64,000 nucleotides of DNA, from assembly GCF_017488845.2 (NCBI RefSeq), contig NZ_CP083370.1, positions 1,860,001 through 1,924,000 on the forward strand. The letters run 5' to 3'. The notes under the pieces were generated by a model. The model did no database searches. It was not told where the DNA came from and saw only the letters and a list, made by a program, of their open reading frames with translations. The stretch comes from Ensifer canadensis. GTDB lineage: Bacteria; Pseudomonadota; Alphaproteobacteria; Rhizobiales; Rhizobiaceae. A program made the translations under genes and the position numbers. Shown piece after piece: positions 27,006 to 34,505 of the stretch (the stretch's first letter is position 1; every line of letters begins with the position of its first letter).

Positions 27006-27566
27006 TCAGAATCCTGCGCCCGGCTGCGCCAGATAGGTCAGTTCCGCCGCCGTCGACGTCCGACCGACGAAGGCGTTGCGGTGCGGGAAGCGACCATAGG
27101 TCTCGATCACCTCCCGGTGCCGGATTGCATAATCGATATACATGGGATCGCCGAGCTCGGTGAAAAGCTTCACCGCCATCGTCTGATCCGTCAGGTTCTC
27201 CGAGTGCTCGAACGGCATGTAGAAGAACGCCCGCCACTCCGGCCGGACCGCCATGTCGGCGCCGGCGCCGACGGCGAGCTTGGCTTCCCGGAGCGCCAGG
27301 CCGTCGGTCGCAAAGGCAAGCGGCGTCCCCCGATACATGTTGCGCGGCAACTGATCGAGAAGCACGATTGCCGCCAGCCGGTTTTCCGGCGTCGCCCGCC
27401 AGATGTCGCCGATCTCCCTGGCAAGGGCGAGGTGCGACGCCTGGAAGCGCAGGAAGCAATGTTCGTCCAGCTCGCGCGACGGCTTGAACCAGTGGTCGAG
27501 CGACAGTTCCTCGAACCAGAATTTCAGCACTTCATCCGGGGTGCAGGCCTCAGCTTGATGGGTCAT
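27006..27566 (-). CDS. DUF924 family protein
   Basis: A 186-residue helical protein of the DUF924 family, structurally TPR-like. Recognisable are EVLKFWFEELSLDHWFKPS, AAIVLLDQLPRNMYRGTPLAFATD, FFYMPFEHSENLTDQ and ETYGRFPHRNAFVGR. AGGAG is just upstream of the ATG. It follows the ABC permease by 76 bp on the same strand and may be the last gene of that operon, though this family usually stands alone. Confidence 0.9.
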   Translation of the reverse strand: MTHQAEACTPDEVLKFWFEELSLDHWFKPSRELDEHCFLRFQASHLALAREIGDIWRATPENRLAAIVLLDQLPRNMYRGTPLAFATDGLALREAKLAVGAGADMAVRPEWRAFFYMPFEHSENLTDQTMAVKLFTELGDPMYIDYAIRHREVIETYGRFPHRNAFVGRTSTAAELTYLAQPGAGF

Positions 27567-27642
27567 TCGCTCCTCATGTCATGCCGTGGGGACGGTCGAC
27601 CTATCAGATAGGCGGCAATCGCACCGTGTCCATGCCGCTGGC

Positions 27643-28647
27643 TTACGCGCGACGCTTCAAAATGGCAATAAAAGCCATGCCGCCGACAAGCCCGGTGATG
27701 ACGCCGATCGGCATATCCTCGGGCGCCATGACGACGCGGGAAAAGAGGTCCGCCCAGATCAGCACCAGCGCCCCGACGAAGGCCGAAAGCGGGATGACCC
27801 GGACATTGTCGCTGCCGGCAAACAGCCGCACGAAATGCGGCACCATCAGGCCGACAAAGCCGATCGCGCCGGAAAAAGCGACCATGACCCCGGTCAGAAG
27901 TGCGGTGACGACGAAGAGGACGAGGCGGAACCGGCGAACGGGAATGCCGAGCGTCGTTGCCGTCTCGTCGCCCATGGCAAGCGCATTGATCTCGCGCGCC
28001 CTCAGCACGAGGTAGCCGAGGCAGGCTGTCAGCACCACCGCGGGATAGACAAGATGCGGCCATTGCGCGAGCCCGAGACCGCCGAGCATCCAGAAAATCA
28101 CCGTATGCACCGCCCTTGGATCCCCGAGGAAAATCATCAGGTTGCCGACAGACGTCAAGGTGAAGGCAACGGCCACGCCTGATAGCACCAGCCGGTCGGC
28201 ATTGGTGCCGAGCACCCTTGTCACGAGCGCAACAAGTGCGGTCGCAGCCAGCGCGCCGGCAAAGGCAAACAGCGGCACCGTGGCAAGGCCGAGAATGAGT
28301 CCGGTGTGCAGTAGCGCGATGATCGCGCCGAGCGCGCCGCCGGAGGACACACCGAGCAGATGCGGATCGGCAAGCGGATTGCGGGTAACCGCCTGCAGCA
28401 CGGCGCCGGTCAAGGCCAGCCCGGCTCCAACCAGCCCGGCAAGCACGACACGCGGCAGGCGCACGTCCCAGACAATGCTTTCGCGCCCCGCCGACCAGAC
28501 GACGTCGACGCTGCCGGGCGACAGCTTCGAGGCGATGATCGACCAGACGGTCGAGACCGGGATGGGCGCTGAACCCCATGAGACGGCGGCAGTGATCGTC
28601 AGGCACAGCAACAGCAGCGCCGCGAGAATGGCGGTCGTGGTTTTCAC
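27643..28647 (-). CDS. FecCD-type ABC permease (cobalamin/metal chelate)
   Basis: A 334-residue inner-membrane permease of the BtuC/FecCD family with about ten helices. Diagnostic segments are RLPRVVLAGLVGAGLALTGAVLQAVTRNPLADP, LGVSSGGALGAI, the ATPase-contact loop LAMGDETATTLGIPVRR, and GFVGLMVPHFVR. The start is GTG with AGGGACGG upstream. It is downstream of the binding protein gene, separated by a strong hairpin. With its neighbours it forms a complete importer under a cobalamin riboswitch, so the cargo is probably B12, a precursor, or a cobalt chelate. Confidence 0.93.
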   Translation of the reverse strand: MKTTTAILAALLLLCLTITAAVSWGSAPIPVSTVWSIIASKLSPGSVDVVWSAGRESIVWDVRLPRVVLAGLVGAGLALTGAVLQAVTRNPLADPHLLGVSSGGALGAIIALLHTGLILGLATVPLFAFAGALAATALVALVTRVLGTNADRLVLSGVAVAFTLTSVGNLMIFLGDPRAVHTVIFWMLGGLGLAQWPHLVYPAVVLTACLGYLVLRAREINALAMGDETATTLGIPVRRFRLVLFVVTALLTGVMVAFSGAIGFVGLMVPHFVRLFAGSDNVRVIPLSAFVGALVLIWADLFSRVVMAPEDMPIGVITGLVGGMAFIAILKRRA

Positions 28648-28680
28648 AGTCCGTCCCTGGTCAATTATTGGAATGGAAAG

Positions 28681-28710
28681 GCGGGAGCATGCGAAACGGC
28701 ATGCTCCCGC
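28681..28710 (-). promoter_or_regulatory. Intercistronic 12-bp perfect hairpin
   Basis: GCGGGAGCATGC, loop GAAACG, GCATGCTCCCGC. It lies between the binding-protein stop and the permease start, with no T-run after it. Such hairpins commonly protect the upstream mRNA and give more binding protein than permease. Confidence 0.65.
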
Positions 28711-28722
28711 AGGCCGCCTCGG

Positions 28723-29676
28723 TTACATCGCCTGCCCGTGAAAGGCCCTGGCAAGGCGCGCAATGGCATCGATGTTGCGTGGACCCGGTGTCGCCTCGAC
28801 ATAATCGAGCACGACGAAGCGGTCATTCCTGACGGCATCGATGTTCTTGAAGGCGGGGTTGCTCTTCATGAAGGCGATCTTCTGCTCGGCGGTGACCTCG
28901 CCATAGTTGACGATCACCACCACCTCAGGGTTCTTGTCGATCACCGGCTCCCAGGAAATCTCGGTCCAGCTCTTCTCGATGTCGTCCATGACGTTGACGC
29001 CGCCCGCCGCCTCGATCATTGCCGTCGGGATACCGAACCGGCCTGACGTGAACGGCTTCTCCTCGCCGGAATCATAGACGAAGACGCGGGTCGGGCGTTC
29101 GATGCCGCCGGTGTCTGCAGTGATCTTGTCGAGATCGCGGCGATAACCGTCGACCAGCGCCTGCGCCCGATCCTCGACGCCGAAGATGCGGCCGAGATTG
29201 AGGATATCGACGAACATGTCGTCCATGACAGGCTTGCCCTTGGCCATGACGTGAATGCAGGATTCGGTCAGCTCATAGACGTTGATCTTGAAGGGTTCGA
29301 GCGTTTCCGGCGTCACCTCGCCCCCGACCTTCATGCCGTAGTTCCAGCCGGCGAAGTAGAAGTCGGCGTCGGCATTGAGCAGCACTTCCTTGGTCGGATA
29401 TTTTTCCGAAAGCTCCGGCAGCGCCTTGACGCCTTCGCGCAGCTTTTCGTCCAGCGTCTTCCAGCCGGATACGCCGGTATAGCCGACCATGCGGTCCTGC
29501 AATTTCAGAGCCAGCATCATTTCAGTGAGGTTGACGTCGTTGGAAACGGCGCGCTTCGGTGCTGAATCGAAGGTCACCTCGCGGTTGCAGCTCTTGACGG
29601 TCACGGGATAGGCGAGCGCCGGCGTTGCCGCCAGAACCAGCAGGGCAAAGGCGGAATGGGCAATGAAGGTCTTCAT
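28723..29676 (-). CDS. ABC periplasmic binding protein (BtuF/FepB type)
   Basis: A 317-residue class III solute-binding protein with a signal peptide (MKTFIAHSAFALLVLAATPALA). The two-lobed fold is visible from VTFDSAPKRAVSNDVNLTEMMLAL, a long linker helix (AQALVDGYRRDLDKITAD), and IDKNPEVVVIVNYGE. It overlaps the ATPase stop by four bases and precedes the permease. It probably delivers a corrinoid or metal chelate; specificity cannot be read from the sequence. Confidence 0.92.
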   Translation of the reverse strand: MKTFIAHSAFALLVLAATPALAYPVTVKSCNREVTFDSAPKRAVSNDVNLTEMMLALKLQDRMVGYTGVSGWKTLDEKLREGVKALPELSEKYPTKEVLLNADADFYFAGWNYGMKVGGEVTPETLEPFKINVYELTESCIHVMAKGKPVMDDMFVDILNLGRIFGVEDRAQALVDGYRRDLDKITADTGGIERPTRVFVYDSGEEKPFTSGRFGIPTAMIEAAGGVNVMDDIEKSWTEISWEPVIDKNPEVVVIVNYGEVTAEQKIAFMKSNPAFKNIDAVRNDRFVVLDYVEATPGPRNIDAIARLARAFHGQAM

Positions 29677-30479
29677 GAAATCAGTTCCTGTCGAGCAAGT
29701 GAAAAGGAAAAGCGTGCGCCGCTCGAAACGGCATTGTTGTGGGCAGTGGCGGTGACGCCGAAGGCGGCGGAAAGCGCTTGTGGGTTGAGCACGTCTTCGG
29801 GCGGGCCGAAGGCCGTCATGCGTCCCTCCGTCAGGATCGCCACATCGGTCGCGAACTCGGCTGCCAGGTTGATGTCGTGCAGCGTGGTGACGATCGTCAG
29901 CTGCAGCGTCTGCAACAACTCGAGAATTTCGAGCTGGTGGCGGATATCGAGATGGTTTGTCGGCTCGTCGAGAATGATGATGCGCGGCTGCTGGGCAAGC
30001 GCCCGGGCGATCAGCACCCGCTGCTTCTCGCCGCCCGAAAGCGTCGCGAATTGCCGCCCGGCAAGGTGGGTGAGATCGAGATGCTCGAGCGCGTGCGCAA
30101 CCGTCTCGCGGTCCCTCGCGGTCCAGCCGCTCATGCCCTCACGCCGGGGGATGCGGCCCATCATCACCACGTCGCGCACGCTGAAGGGAAAGTCGCTCGG
30201 CATTTCCTGCAGCACGACGGCAATGATCTTTGCCGCCTCGCGCGCCGTCATCGCCCAGATGTCGACGCCATCGACCTCGATTGCGCCCGCTATCGGCTGG
30301 GCCGAGCGATAGAGGCAGCGCAGCAGCGAGGTCTTGCCGGCACCGTTCGGCCCGAGAATGGCAAGCCGGCTGCCGGGCGCAATGGCAAAGTCGATCTCGC
30401 GGACCAGCCGCAGGTCCGGGCGCGGTCCCCAATCCAGGGCGTGGACCCGAAGCCCGGCCCCTGTCGCGGTGCAGCTCAT
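29673..30479 (-). CDS. ABC transporter ATPase (BtuD/FecE type)
   Basis: A 268-residue ATPase with Walker A GPNGAGKT (43-50), signature LSGGE (147-151), Walker B IIILDE (167-172) and the switch His in TTLHDINLA. It is a member of the BtuD/FecE/HmuV group. GGGAGGGA lies upstream of the ATG. It overlaps the binding-protein gene by ATGA and follows DUF1636 by 22 bp, giving a tight operon. Confidence 0.95.
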   Translation of the reverse strand: MSCTATGAGLRVHALDWGPRPDLRLVREIDFAIAPGSRLAILGPNGAGKTSLLRCLYRSAQPIAGAIEVDGVDIWAMTAREAAKIIAVVLQEMPSDFPFSVRDVVMMGRIPRREGMSGWTARDRETVAHALEHLDLTHLAGRQFATLSGGEKQRVLIARALAQQPRIIILDEPTNHLDIRHQLEILELLQTLQLTIVTTLHDINLAAEFATDVAILTEGRMTAFGPPEDVLNPQALSAAFGVTATAHNNAVSSGARFSFSLARQELIS

Positions 30480-30501
30480 CGGCTCGTCCCTCCCCGCGCC
30501 A

Positions 30502-30915
30502 TCATTGGAAATGCCAGCCGATGTCTTCGGAGACCAGCATCGCTGCCGGGATGCGCGCCAGCGTCTTGCCGTTGAGCCCGCGCGGCCTCTCGGCCGCCCG
30601 CGTCATGCCATCGCCCCTTCCGGCATAGGTGGTCGCGAACGAGACGAGATCATCGATATCCTCCTCGGGCGAGATATCGCCAAAGAGGTAGGTCGCCTTG
30701 CCGGTTGCCTGGAAAGCGATGGTGCAAGGCCTGGTACACGCGGCCATGCAGACCGTCCCAGTAATGGAGAAATCCCGGTCGAGCGGCTCGCCGAGCGCGG
30801 CAATACTGCGGTTCAGCCGCTGGATCAGATCCGCTCCCGGACGGCATGGGCCGCCGGTGAAACGGCAATCGGTGCAGACCGTTATCGTGTGCTGTCGGGA
30901 AACCGGATTGGCCAT
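30502..30915 (-). CDS. DUF1636 Cys-rich (ferredoxin-like) protein
   Basis: A 137-residue DUF1636 protein with Cys14, Cys17 and Cys24 (TVCTDCRFTGGPC) and a second set Cys56, Cys60, Cys64 (VCMAACTRPC). This resembles the thioredoxin-like 2Fe-2S ferredoxin or metal-binding arrangement. First gene after the cobalamin riboswitch and before the importer genes. The ATG at 30915 has GGAGGAGAAG upstream; the open frame extends to 31314 only because it happens to read through the riboswitch. A role in metal handling or cobalamin processing is inferred from context. Confidence 0.85.
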   Translation of the reverse strand: MANPVSRQHTITVCTDCRFTGGPCRPGADLIQRLNRSIAALGEPLDRDFSITGTVCMAACTRPCTIAFQATGKATYLFGDISPEEDIDDLVSFATTYAGRGDGMTRAAERPRGLNGKTLARIPAAMLVSEDIGWHFQ

Positions 30916-31040
30916 GTCTCTTCTCCTCCGGATTGGTCCGGAGAGAATGTGGCAACGCGGCATGATGACGGATGACCGTCGCGCAAAAACCAGTTCTTTT
31001 CCATCGGAACACCCCGTCCGTTGTGGTTGATCGGTTCGAT

Positions 31041-31221
31041 GGCAGGTCTCCTGGCTCGCGGGTCGCGGCGCATCCACGTCTTCCCGGCTGATCGCCAGTG
31101 ACATGGTGTGAATGCGCTTTCCGCTCACAGTTGCGGGGGCAGCCACGGTTTCGGCCCCATTTGGGTCGTCCGCTCCGTGTTCCCTTTTCAGCCGCTTCCG
31201 CATTGTCGCGGTTGCAGCACC
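31041..31221 (-). promoter_or_regulatory. Cobalamin riboswitch
   Basis: Read on the minus strand, the conserved core is complete: GAAAAGGGAA, then AAACCGTGGC followed by TGCCCCCGCAACTGTGAGCG, then GGGAAGAC, and the closing AGCCAGGAGACCTGCC at 31041-31056. These are the hallmark boxes of the adenosylcobalamin riboswitch. It precedes the DUF1636-ABC operon by about 125 bases, so high cobalamin should switch the importer off. Confidence 0.93.
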
Positions 31222-31315
31222 ATCAAAGCCTTCGTCGCACACTTCGGCGGAGGTGACAACCGCCGCGACAGCACGGCCTTGGCCTATCAACATGTCGCAT
31301 TTTTTCATGCGCATT

Positions 31316-31335
31316 TGTTATGTGATAACATAACA
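31316..31335. promoter_or_regulatory. Zur-like palindrome in divergent promoter
   Basis: TGTTATGT GATA ACATAACA is a perfect 8-bp inverted repeat. It lies between the riboswitch operon (minus) and the DUF1330 gene (plus). It resembles alphaproteobacterial Zur/Fur-family boxes (TGTTATxxxATAACA type). Binding by Zur is an inference. A degenerate copy lies at 31814-31835. Confidence 0.55.
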
Positions 31336-31426
31336 TTATTCAACACAAAAATATGTTGACCAACTCGCCCGCACCGACCAACGGGCGTATCCTTCGATGG
31401 CGCCTGTGTGGAAAAGGAGATCTGCC

Positions 31427-31720
31427 ATGGCCGCCTATCTGATTGCGGATGTCGAGGTCACCGATGCCGCGGCCTTTGAAGAATACATACGGGAAGTGCC
31501 GGCAACGGAGGCGCGCTATGGTGGCCGATATTTGGGGCGCGGTGGCGCTACCCGGGTGCTCGAGGGAGACTGGGAGCCGCACCGGCTCGTCATTGTCGAG
31601 TTCCCGGACATGCACTCCTTGCTCGAGTGGTACAACTCGCCGGCGTATCAACGCCTCAAGGCGATCCGAGAGCGCTGCGCCAAGACGCGGATCATGACGC
31701 TGGAAGGCGTTGCCACCTAA
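31427..31720 (+). CDS. DUF1330 family protein
   Basis: A 97-residue protein of the DUF1330 (dimeric alpha-beta barrel) family. It has MAAYLIADVEVTDAAAFEEY, ARYGGRYLGRGG, LEGDWEPHRLVIVEFPDM and a C-terminal NSPAYQRLKAIRER. AAAAGGAG precedes the ATG at 31427. It is divergent from the cobalamin-controlled importer and shares its palindromic operator region, so the two may respond to the same metal signal. Confidence 0.9.
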   Translation: MAAYLIADVEVTDAAAFEEYIREVPATEARYGGRYLGRGGATRVLEGDWEPHRLVIVEFPDMHSLLEWYNSPAYQRLKAIRERCAKTRIMTLEGVAT

Positions 31721-31785
31721 GCAGTCGGGCCGTCATTGTTCCAGCAGCTTCCGACGTTTACCGCAAAGGTGCGGCATTGGCATAT

Positions 31786-31840
31786 CAACATGCGGCATAT
31801 TTTCATATTCATCTGTTATGTAATATCATAATACAACACA
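31786..31840. repeat. Degenerate second copy of the operator region
   Basis: This stretch matches 31287-31343 in order: TATCAACATG, a CGCAT/GGCAT word, TTTTCAT, then TGTTATGT...CATAA and CAACACAA. The palindrome here is imperfect (arm mismatch). It lies downstream of the DUF1330 gene with no recognised gene directly next to it. Confidence 0.6.
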
Positions 31841-32052
31841 AGCTAACGAATGATGCCTGCGACGCACATTGGCAGAGCACTTCTCACGCCATCAGGACGA
31901 TCGATCGCGACTGTCAACCGGACCTATTAATCTGGCATCAGCGTTTGCCGGCGACGGTCATAAGACATTGCTCGACCAACGGACCGGCAACTCTGTGCTG
32001 GAAGCGATTTCAAGAGGCGTTGTCAGGCGATACTTCATCTGCCTGGGGTGCC
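31841..32052. other. Intergenic remnant, no gene seen
   Basis: Between the second operator copy and the convergent end of the HxlR gene. An open plus-strand frame passes through this stretch and into the HxlR gene in antisense; it has no family resemblance. Confidence 0.4.
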
Positions 32053-32484
32053 TCATTCCGGTGCGGCGATACGAATGGGACGTGTCCCGACTGGAGCGCC
32101 GGTCGCCCGGTCGATGGTGACGGGATCGATCTCCGTTCCGGTCTCGGCGTCGAAGAACCGGGTTACCTCGCCCCCGCCGCGATGCTTGCGTCCCCACGCG
32201 CCGATGGCAAACAGAACCGGCAGGAAGTCTTGGCCAGCTTCGGTCAGGACATATTCGTCTCGTGGCGGACGATCGGAATAGCGGCGTTTCTCCAGCAGCC
32301 CCTCCTCCGTCAGCGCTGAAAGCCGCCCCGTCAGCATCGTCGGCGCGATACCAAGACTTTTGCGGAAATCATCGAAGCGGGTCAGGCCCGCATGGGCATC
32401 TCGCATGATCAGCATGCTCCAGGCATCCCCCACAAGCGCAAGGCTCCTGGCGATCAGGCATGGCTGGCTCGACAGATTTTTCAT
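32053..32484 (-). CDS. HxlR family transcriptional regulator
   Basis: A 143-residue winged-helix regulator. The HxlR pattern is clear: CLIARSLALVGDAWSMLIMRDA, GLTRFDDFRKSLGIAPTMLT, RLSALTEEGLLEKRRY, PRDEYVLTEAGQDFLPVL. The usual N-terminal Cys is present as Cys9. The C-terminal 40 residues extend beyond the core HTH. It is divergent from the SDR/quinone reductase pair, with inverted repeats between, so it most likely represses them and responds to an electrophile or quinone. Confidence 0.9.
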   Translation of the reverse strand: MKNLSSQPCLIARSLALVGDAWSMLIMRDAHAGLTRFDDFRKSLGIAPTMLTGRLSALTEEGLLEKRRYSDRPPRDEYVLTEAGQDFLPVLFAIGAWGRKHRGGGEVTRFFDAETGTEIDPVTIDRATGAPVGTRPIRIAAPE

Positions 32485-32530
32485 GTTAGTATCTTTTTGA
32501 TAGTGACTAACTACTAATTTAATAGTAACT
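32485..32530. promoter_or_regulatory. Candidate HxlR operator
   Basis: An A/T-rich divergent region with GTTAGT (32485-32490) opposite ACTAAC (32506-32511), followed by CTACTAATTTAATAGTAAC. It sits directly at the HxlR start codon, as expected for autorepression. Confidence 0.5.
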
Positions 32531-32573
32531 GAATGTTCAGCGATATTCCATGATAAAATGAAAGCACAAGCCG

Positions 32574-33389
32574 ATGAGCAAGACAGAACGCGGCATTGCC
32601 CTGGTCACGGGCGCTTCCTCAGGCATTGGGTTGGTGACAGCACGAGCGCTGCGGCACGATGGCTACCGTGTCTTCGGTACCAGCCGAAAGCCGATGCCCG
32701 ATACCCCGGACGGGATCACGATGCTGATCTGCGATGTAACCGATGACGCATCGGTGCAGACAACCGTCGACGAGGTTCTAAGTCGCGCAGGACGGATTGA
32801 TCTTCTTGTCAACAATGCCGGGATCGGACTGCTCGGCGGCGCTGAGGAATCCACGACGAAACAGGCGAAAGCCGTCTTCGACGTAAACGTGTTCGGCATC
32901 ATACGCATGACAAATGCGGTGCTGCCCACGATGAGACGGCAGCATCGAGGACGGATCGTCAACCTCAGCTCCATACTCGGGCTGATCCCCGCCCCCTACA
33001 ATGCGCTCTACGCATCGACCAAACATGCCATCGAAGGCTATTCGGAGTCTCTTGACCACGAAGTGCGAACGCAAGGCATCCGCATCGTGCTTGTCGAGCC
33101 CGGCGTAACCCGCACATCCTTCGAAGAGAACATCACGCGACCGGACCGCCCGCTTGCCGTTTACGACACGGTTCGCGCCGACGCGGAGAGGCTGATGCGC
33201 GACATCGTCGCGAAGGGCGATGCACCCGAGGTGGTCGCCGAAGCCGTCGTAAGGGCCGCCAATGCGGCATCGCCCAAACGACGCTACACCGCCGGAAAAG
33301 CTGCAGGACAAGTCCGTTTCATGCGTCGCTTCCTGCCCGAGTCCATCGTCGACAAGAACCTTCGGAAGTTCAGCAGACTTCCCGATTGA
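32574..33389 (+). CDS. Short-chain dehydrogenase/reductase
   Basis: A 271-residue classical SDR. It has the cofactor motif TGASSGIG, the NNAG motif (LLVNNAGIG), catalytic Ser in NLSSILG and the YASTK active-site Tyr/Lys (YxxxK). The Arg after the second strand (TSRKP) suggests NADPH. It is first in a two-gene unit with the MDR-type reductase and is divergent from HxlR. The substrate is unknown; carbonyl or quinone detoxification fits the context. Confidence 0.9.
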   Translation: MSKTERGIALVTGASSGIGLVTARALRHDGYRVFGTSRKPMPDTPDGITMLICDVTDDASVQTTVDEVLSRAGRIDLLVNNAGIGLLGGAEESTTKQAKAVFDVNVFGIIRMTNAVLPTMRRQHRGRIVNLSSILGLIPAPYNALYASTKHAIEGYSESLDHEVRTQGIRIVLVEPGVTRTSFEENITRPDRPLAVYDTVRADAERLMRDIVAKGDAPEVVAEAVVRAANAASPKRRYTAGKAAGQVRFMRRFLPESIVDKNLRKFSRLPD

Positions 33390-33447
33390 GCTGTCGCCGC
33401 CGCACTGCTGGCGCTGCCGGCTCACCATAGAAACGAAAGTTAGTCTG

Positions 33448-34449
33448 ATGAAATCATTCCTGATCGATCGCTATCTGAAAGGCGGCGCTCTCCGGCTCGG
33501 CGAAGGCCCACAGCCGGAGTTGCGTGAGAACGATGTCATGGTTGAGATTCATGCCGCCGGCGTGAACCCCTTGGACAATAAGATCAGGGACGGAGAGTTC
33601 AAGGTCATCCTTCCCTACCGCCTTCCACTGGTGCTGGGCAACGATGTAGCGGGCGTGGTGGTCAGGGTCGGGGCCAATGTCCGGCGATTTAAGCCTGGTG
33701 ACGAGGTCTATGCACGCCCGGCCCAGGATCGCATCGGGACATTTGCAGAGTACATCGCCATGGACGAGGCCGATGTAGCGATGAAGCCGAACAATCTGAG
33801 TATGAACGAGGCCGCATCCATTCCGCTTGTTGCCCTGACAGCATGGCAGGTGCTTGTCGAGCGGGCCAACTTGCAAAAGGGACAGAAGGTCCTGATCCAT
33901 GCCGGCTCCGGTGGTGTGGGCGCGATCGCGATCCAGCTTGCCAAGCATCTTGGGGCATATGTGGCGACGACCACGAGCACACCAAATATCGCTCTTGTGA
34001 AAAGTCTCGGCGCAGACGTCGTCGTCGACTACAAGAAGGATGACTTCGAGAAAGTGCTGCAGGGCTATGACGTCGTGCTGAACAGCCTAGGGAGGGAAAC
34101 GCTGGAGAAATCCCTTGCTGTTCTGAAGCCGGGCGGGAAGCTGATTTCGATTTCCGGTCCGCCCGATCCGGACTTCGCGCGGCAGAACGGTTCTGGCTGG
34201 CTGCTTCAACAGGTCATGCGCCTGCTGAGTTTCGGCATCAGGAGAAAATCGAAGCGCCGAAGGATCAGCTACTCCTTCCACTTCATGACGGCCAACGGTG
34301 GGCAGCTTGGTCAGATCACCTCCCTGATCGACACAGGTGCCATACGACCGGTAGTGGATCGGGTCTTCCCGTTCGAGAGGACCAACGAGGCGCTGGACTA
34401 TGTCGAAACGGGGCGTGCCAAGGGGAAAGTCGTCGTCGCTGTGAAGTGA
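33448..34449 (+). CDS. Zinc-free NADP-dependent quinone oxidoreductase (MDR)
   Basis: A 333-residue medium-chain reductase of the quinone oxidoreductase group. It shows AAGVNPLDNKIRDG, GNDVAGVVVRVGANVRRFKPGDEVYAR, the cofactor loop HAGSGGVGAIAIQLAKHLGA, and LGADVVVDYKKDDF. The zinc-binding Cys cluster of alcohol dehydrogenases is missing, as expected. The ATG at 33448 is the family start; the frame upstream overlaps the SDR gene. It likely reduces quinones or enones. Confidence 0.92.
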   Translation: MKSFLIDRYLKGGALRLGEGPQPELRENDVMVEIHAAGVNPLDNKIRDGEFKVILPYRLPLVLGNDVAGVVVRVGANVRRFKPGDEVYARPAQDRIGTFAEYIAMDEADVAMKPNNLSMNEAASIPLVALTAWQVLVERANLQKGQKVLIHAGSGGVGAIAIQLAKHLGAYVATTTSTPNIALVKSLGADVVVDYKKDDFEKVLQGYDVVLNSLGRETLEKSLAVLKPGGKLISISGPPDPDFARQNGSGWLLQQVMRLLSFGIRRKSKRRRISYSFHFMTANGGQLGQITSLIDTGAIRPVVDRVFPFERTNEALDYVETGRAKGKVVVAVK

Positions 34450-34505
34450 CGTCTGGGGTCCGGTCCGATTGCCGTTAGAGGAAGCAACTACCTTTAGGAA
34501 GGCGA

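Noticed and set aside
30916..31314. N-terminal extension of the DUF1636 gene to 270 residues
   Set aside because: It reads straight through the cobalamin riboswitch; the ATG at 30915 has a strong ribosome site.
31627..32319. 230-codon plus-strand frame after DUF1330
   Set aside because: Overlaps the DUF1330 and HxlR genes in the wrong frame or strand and contains repeat-derived sequence.
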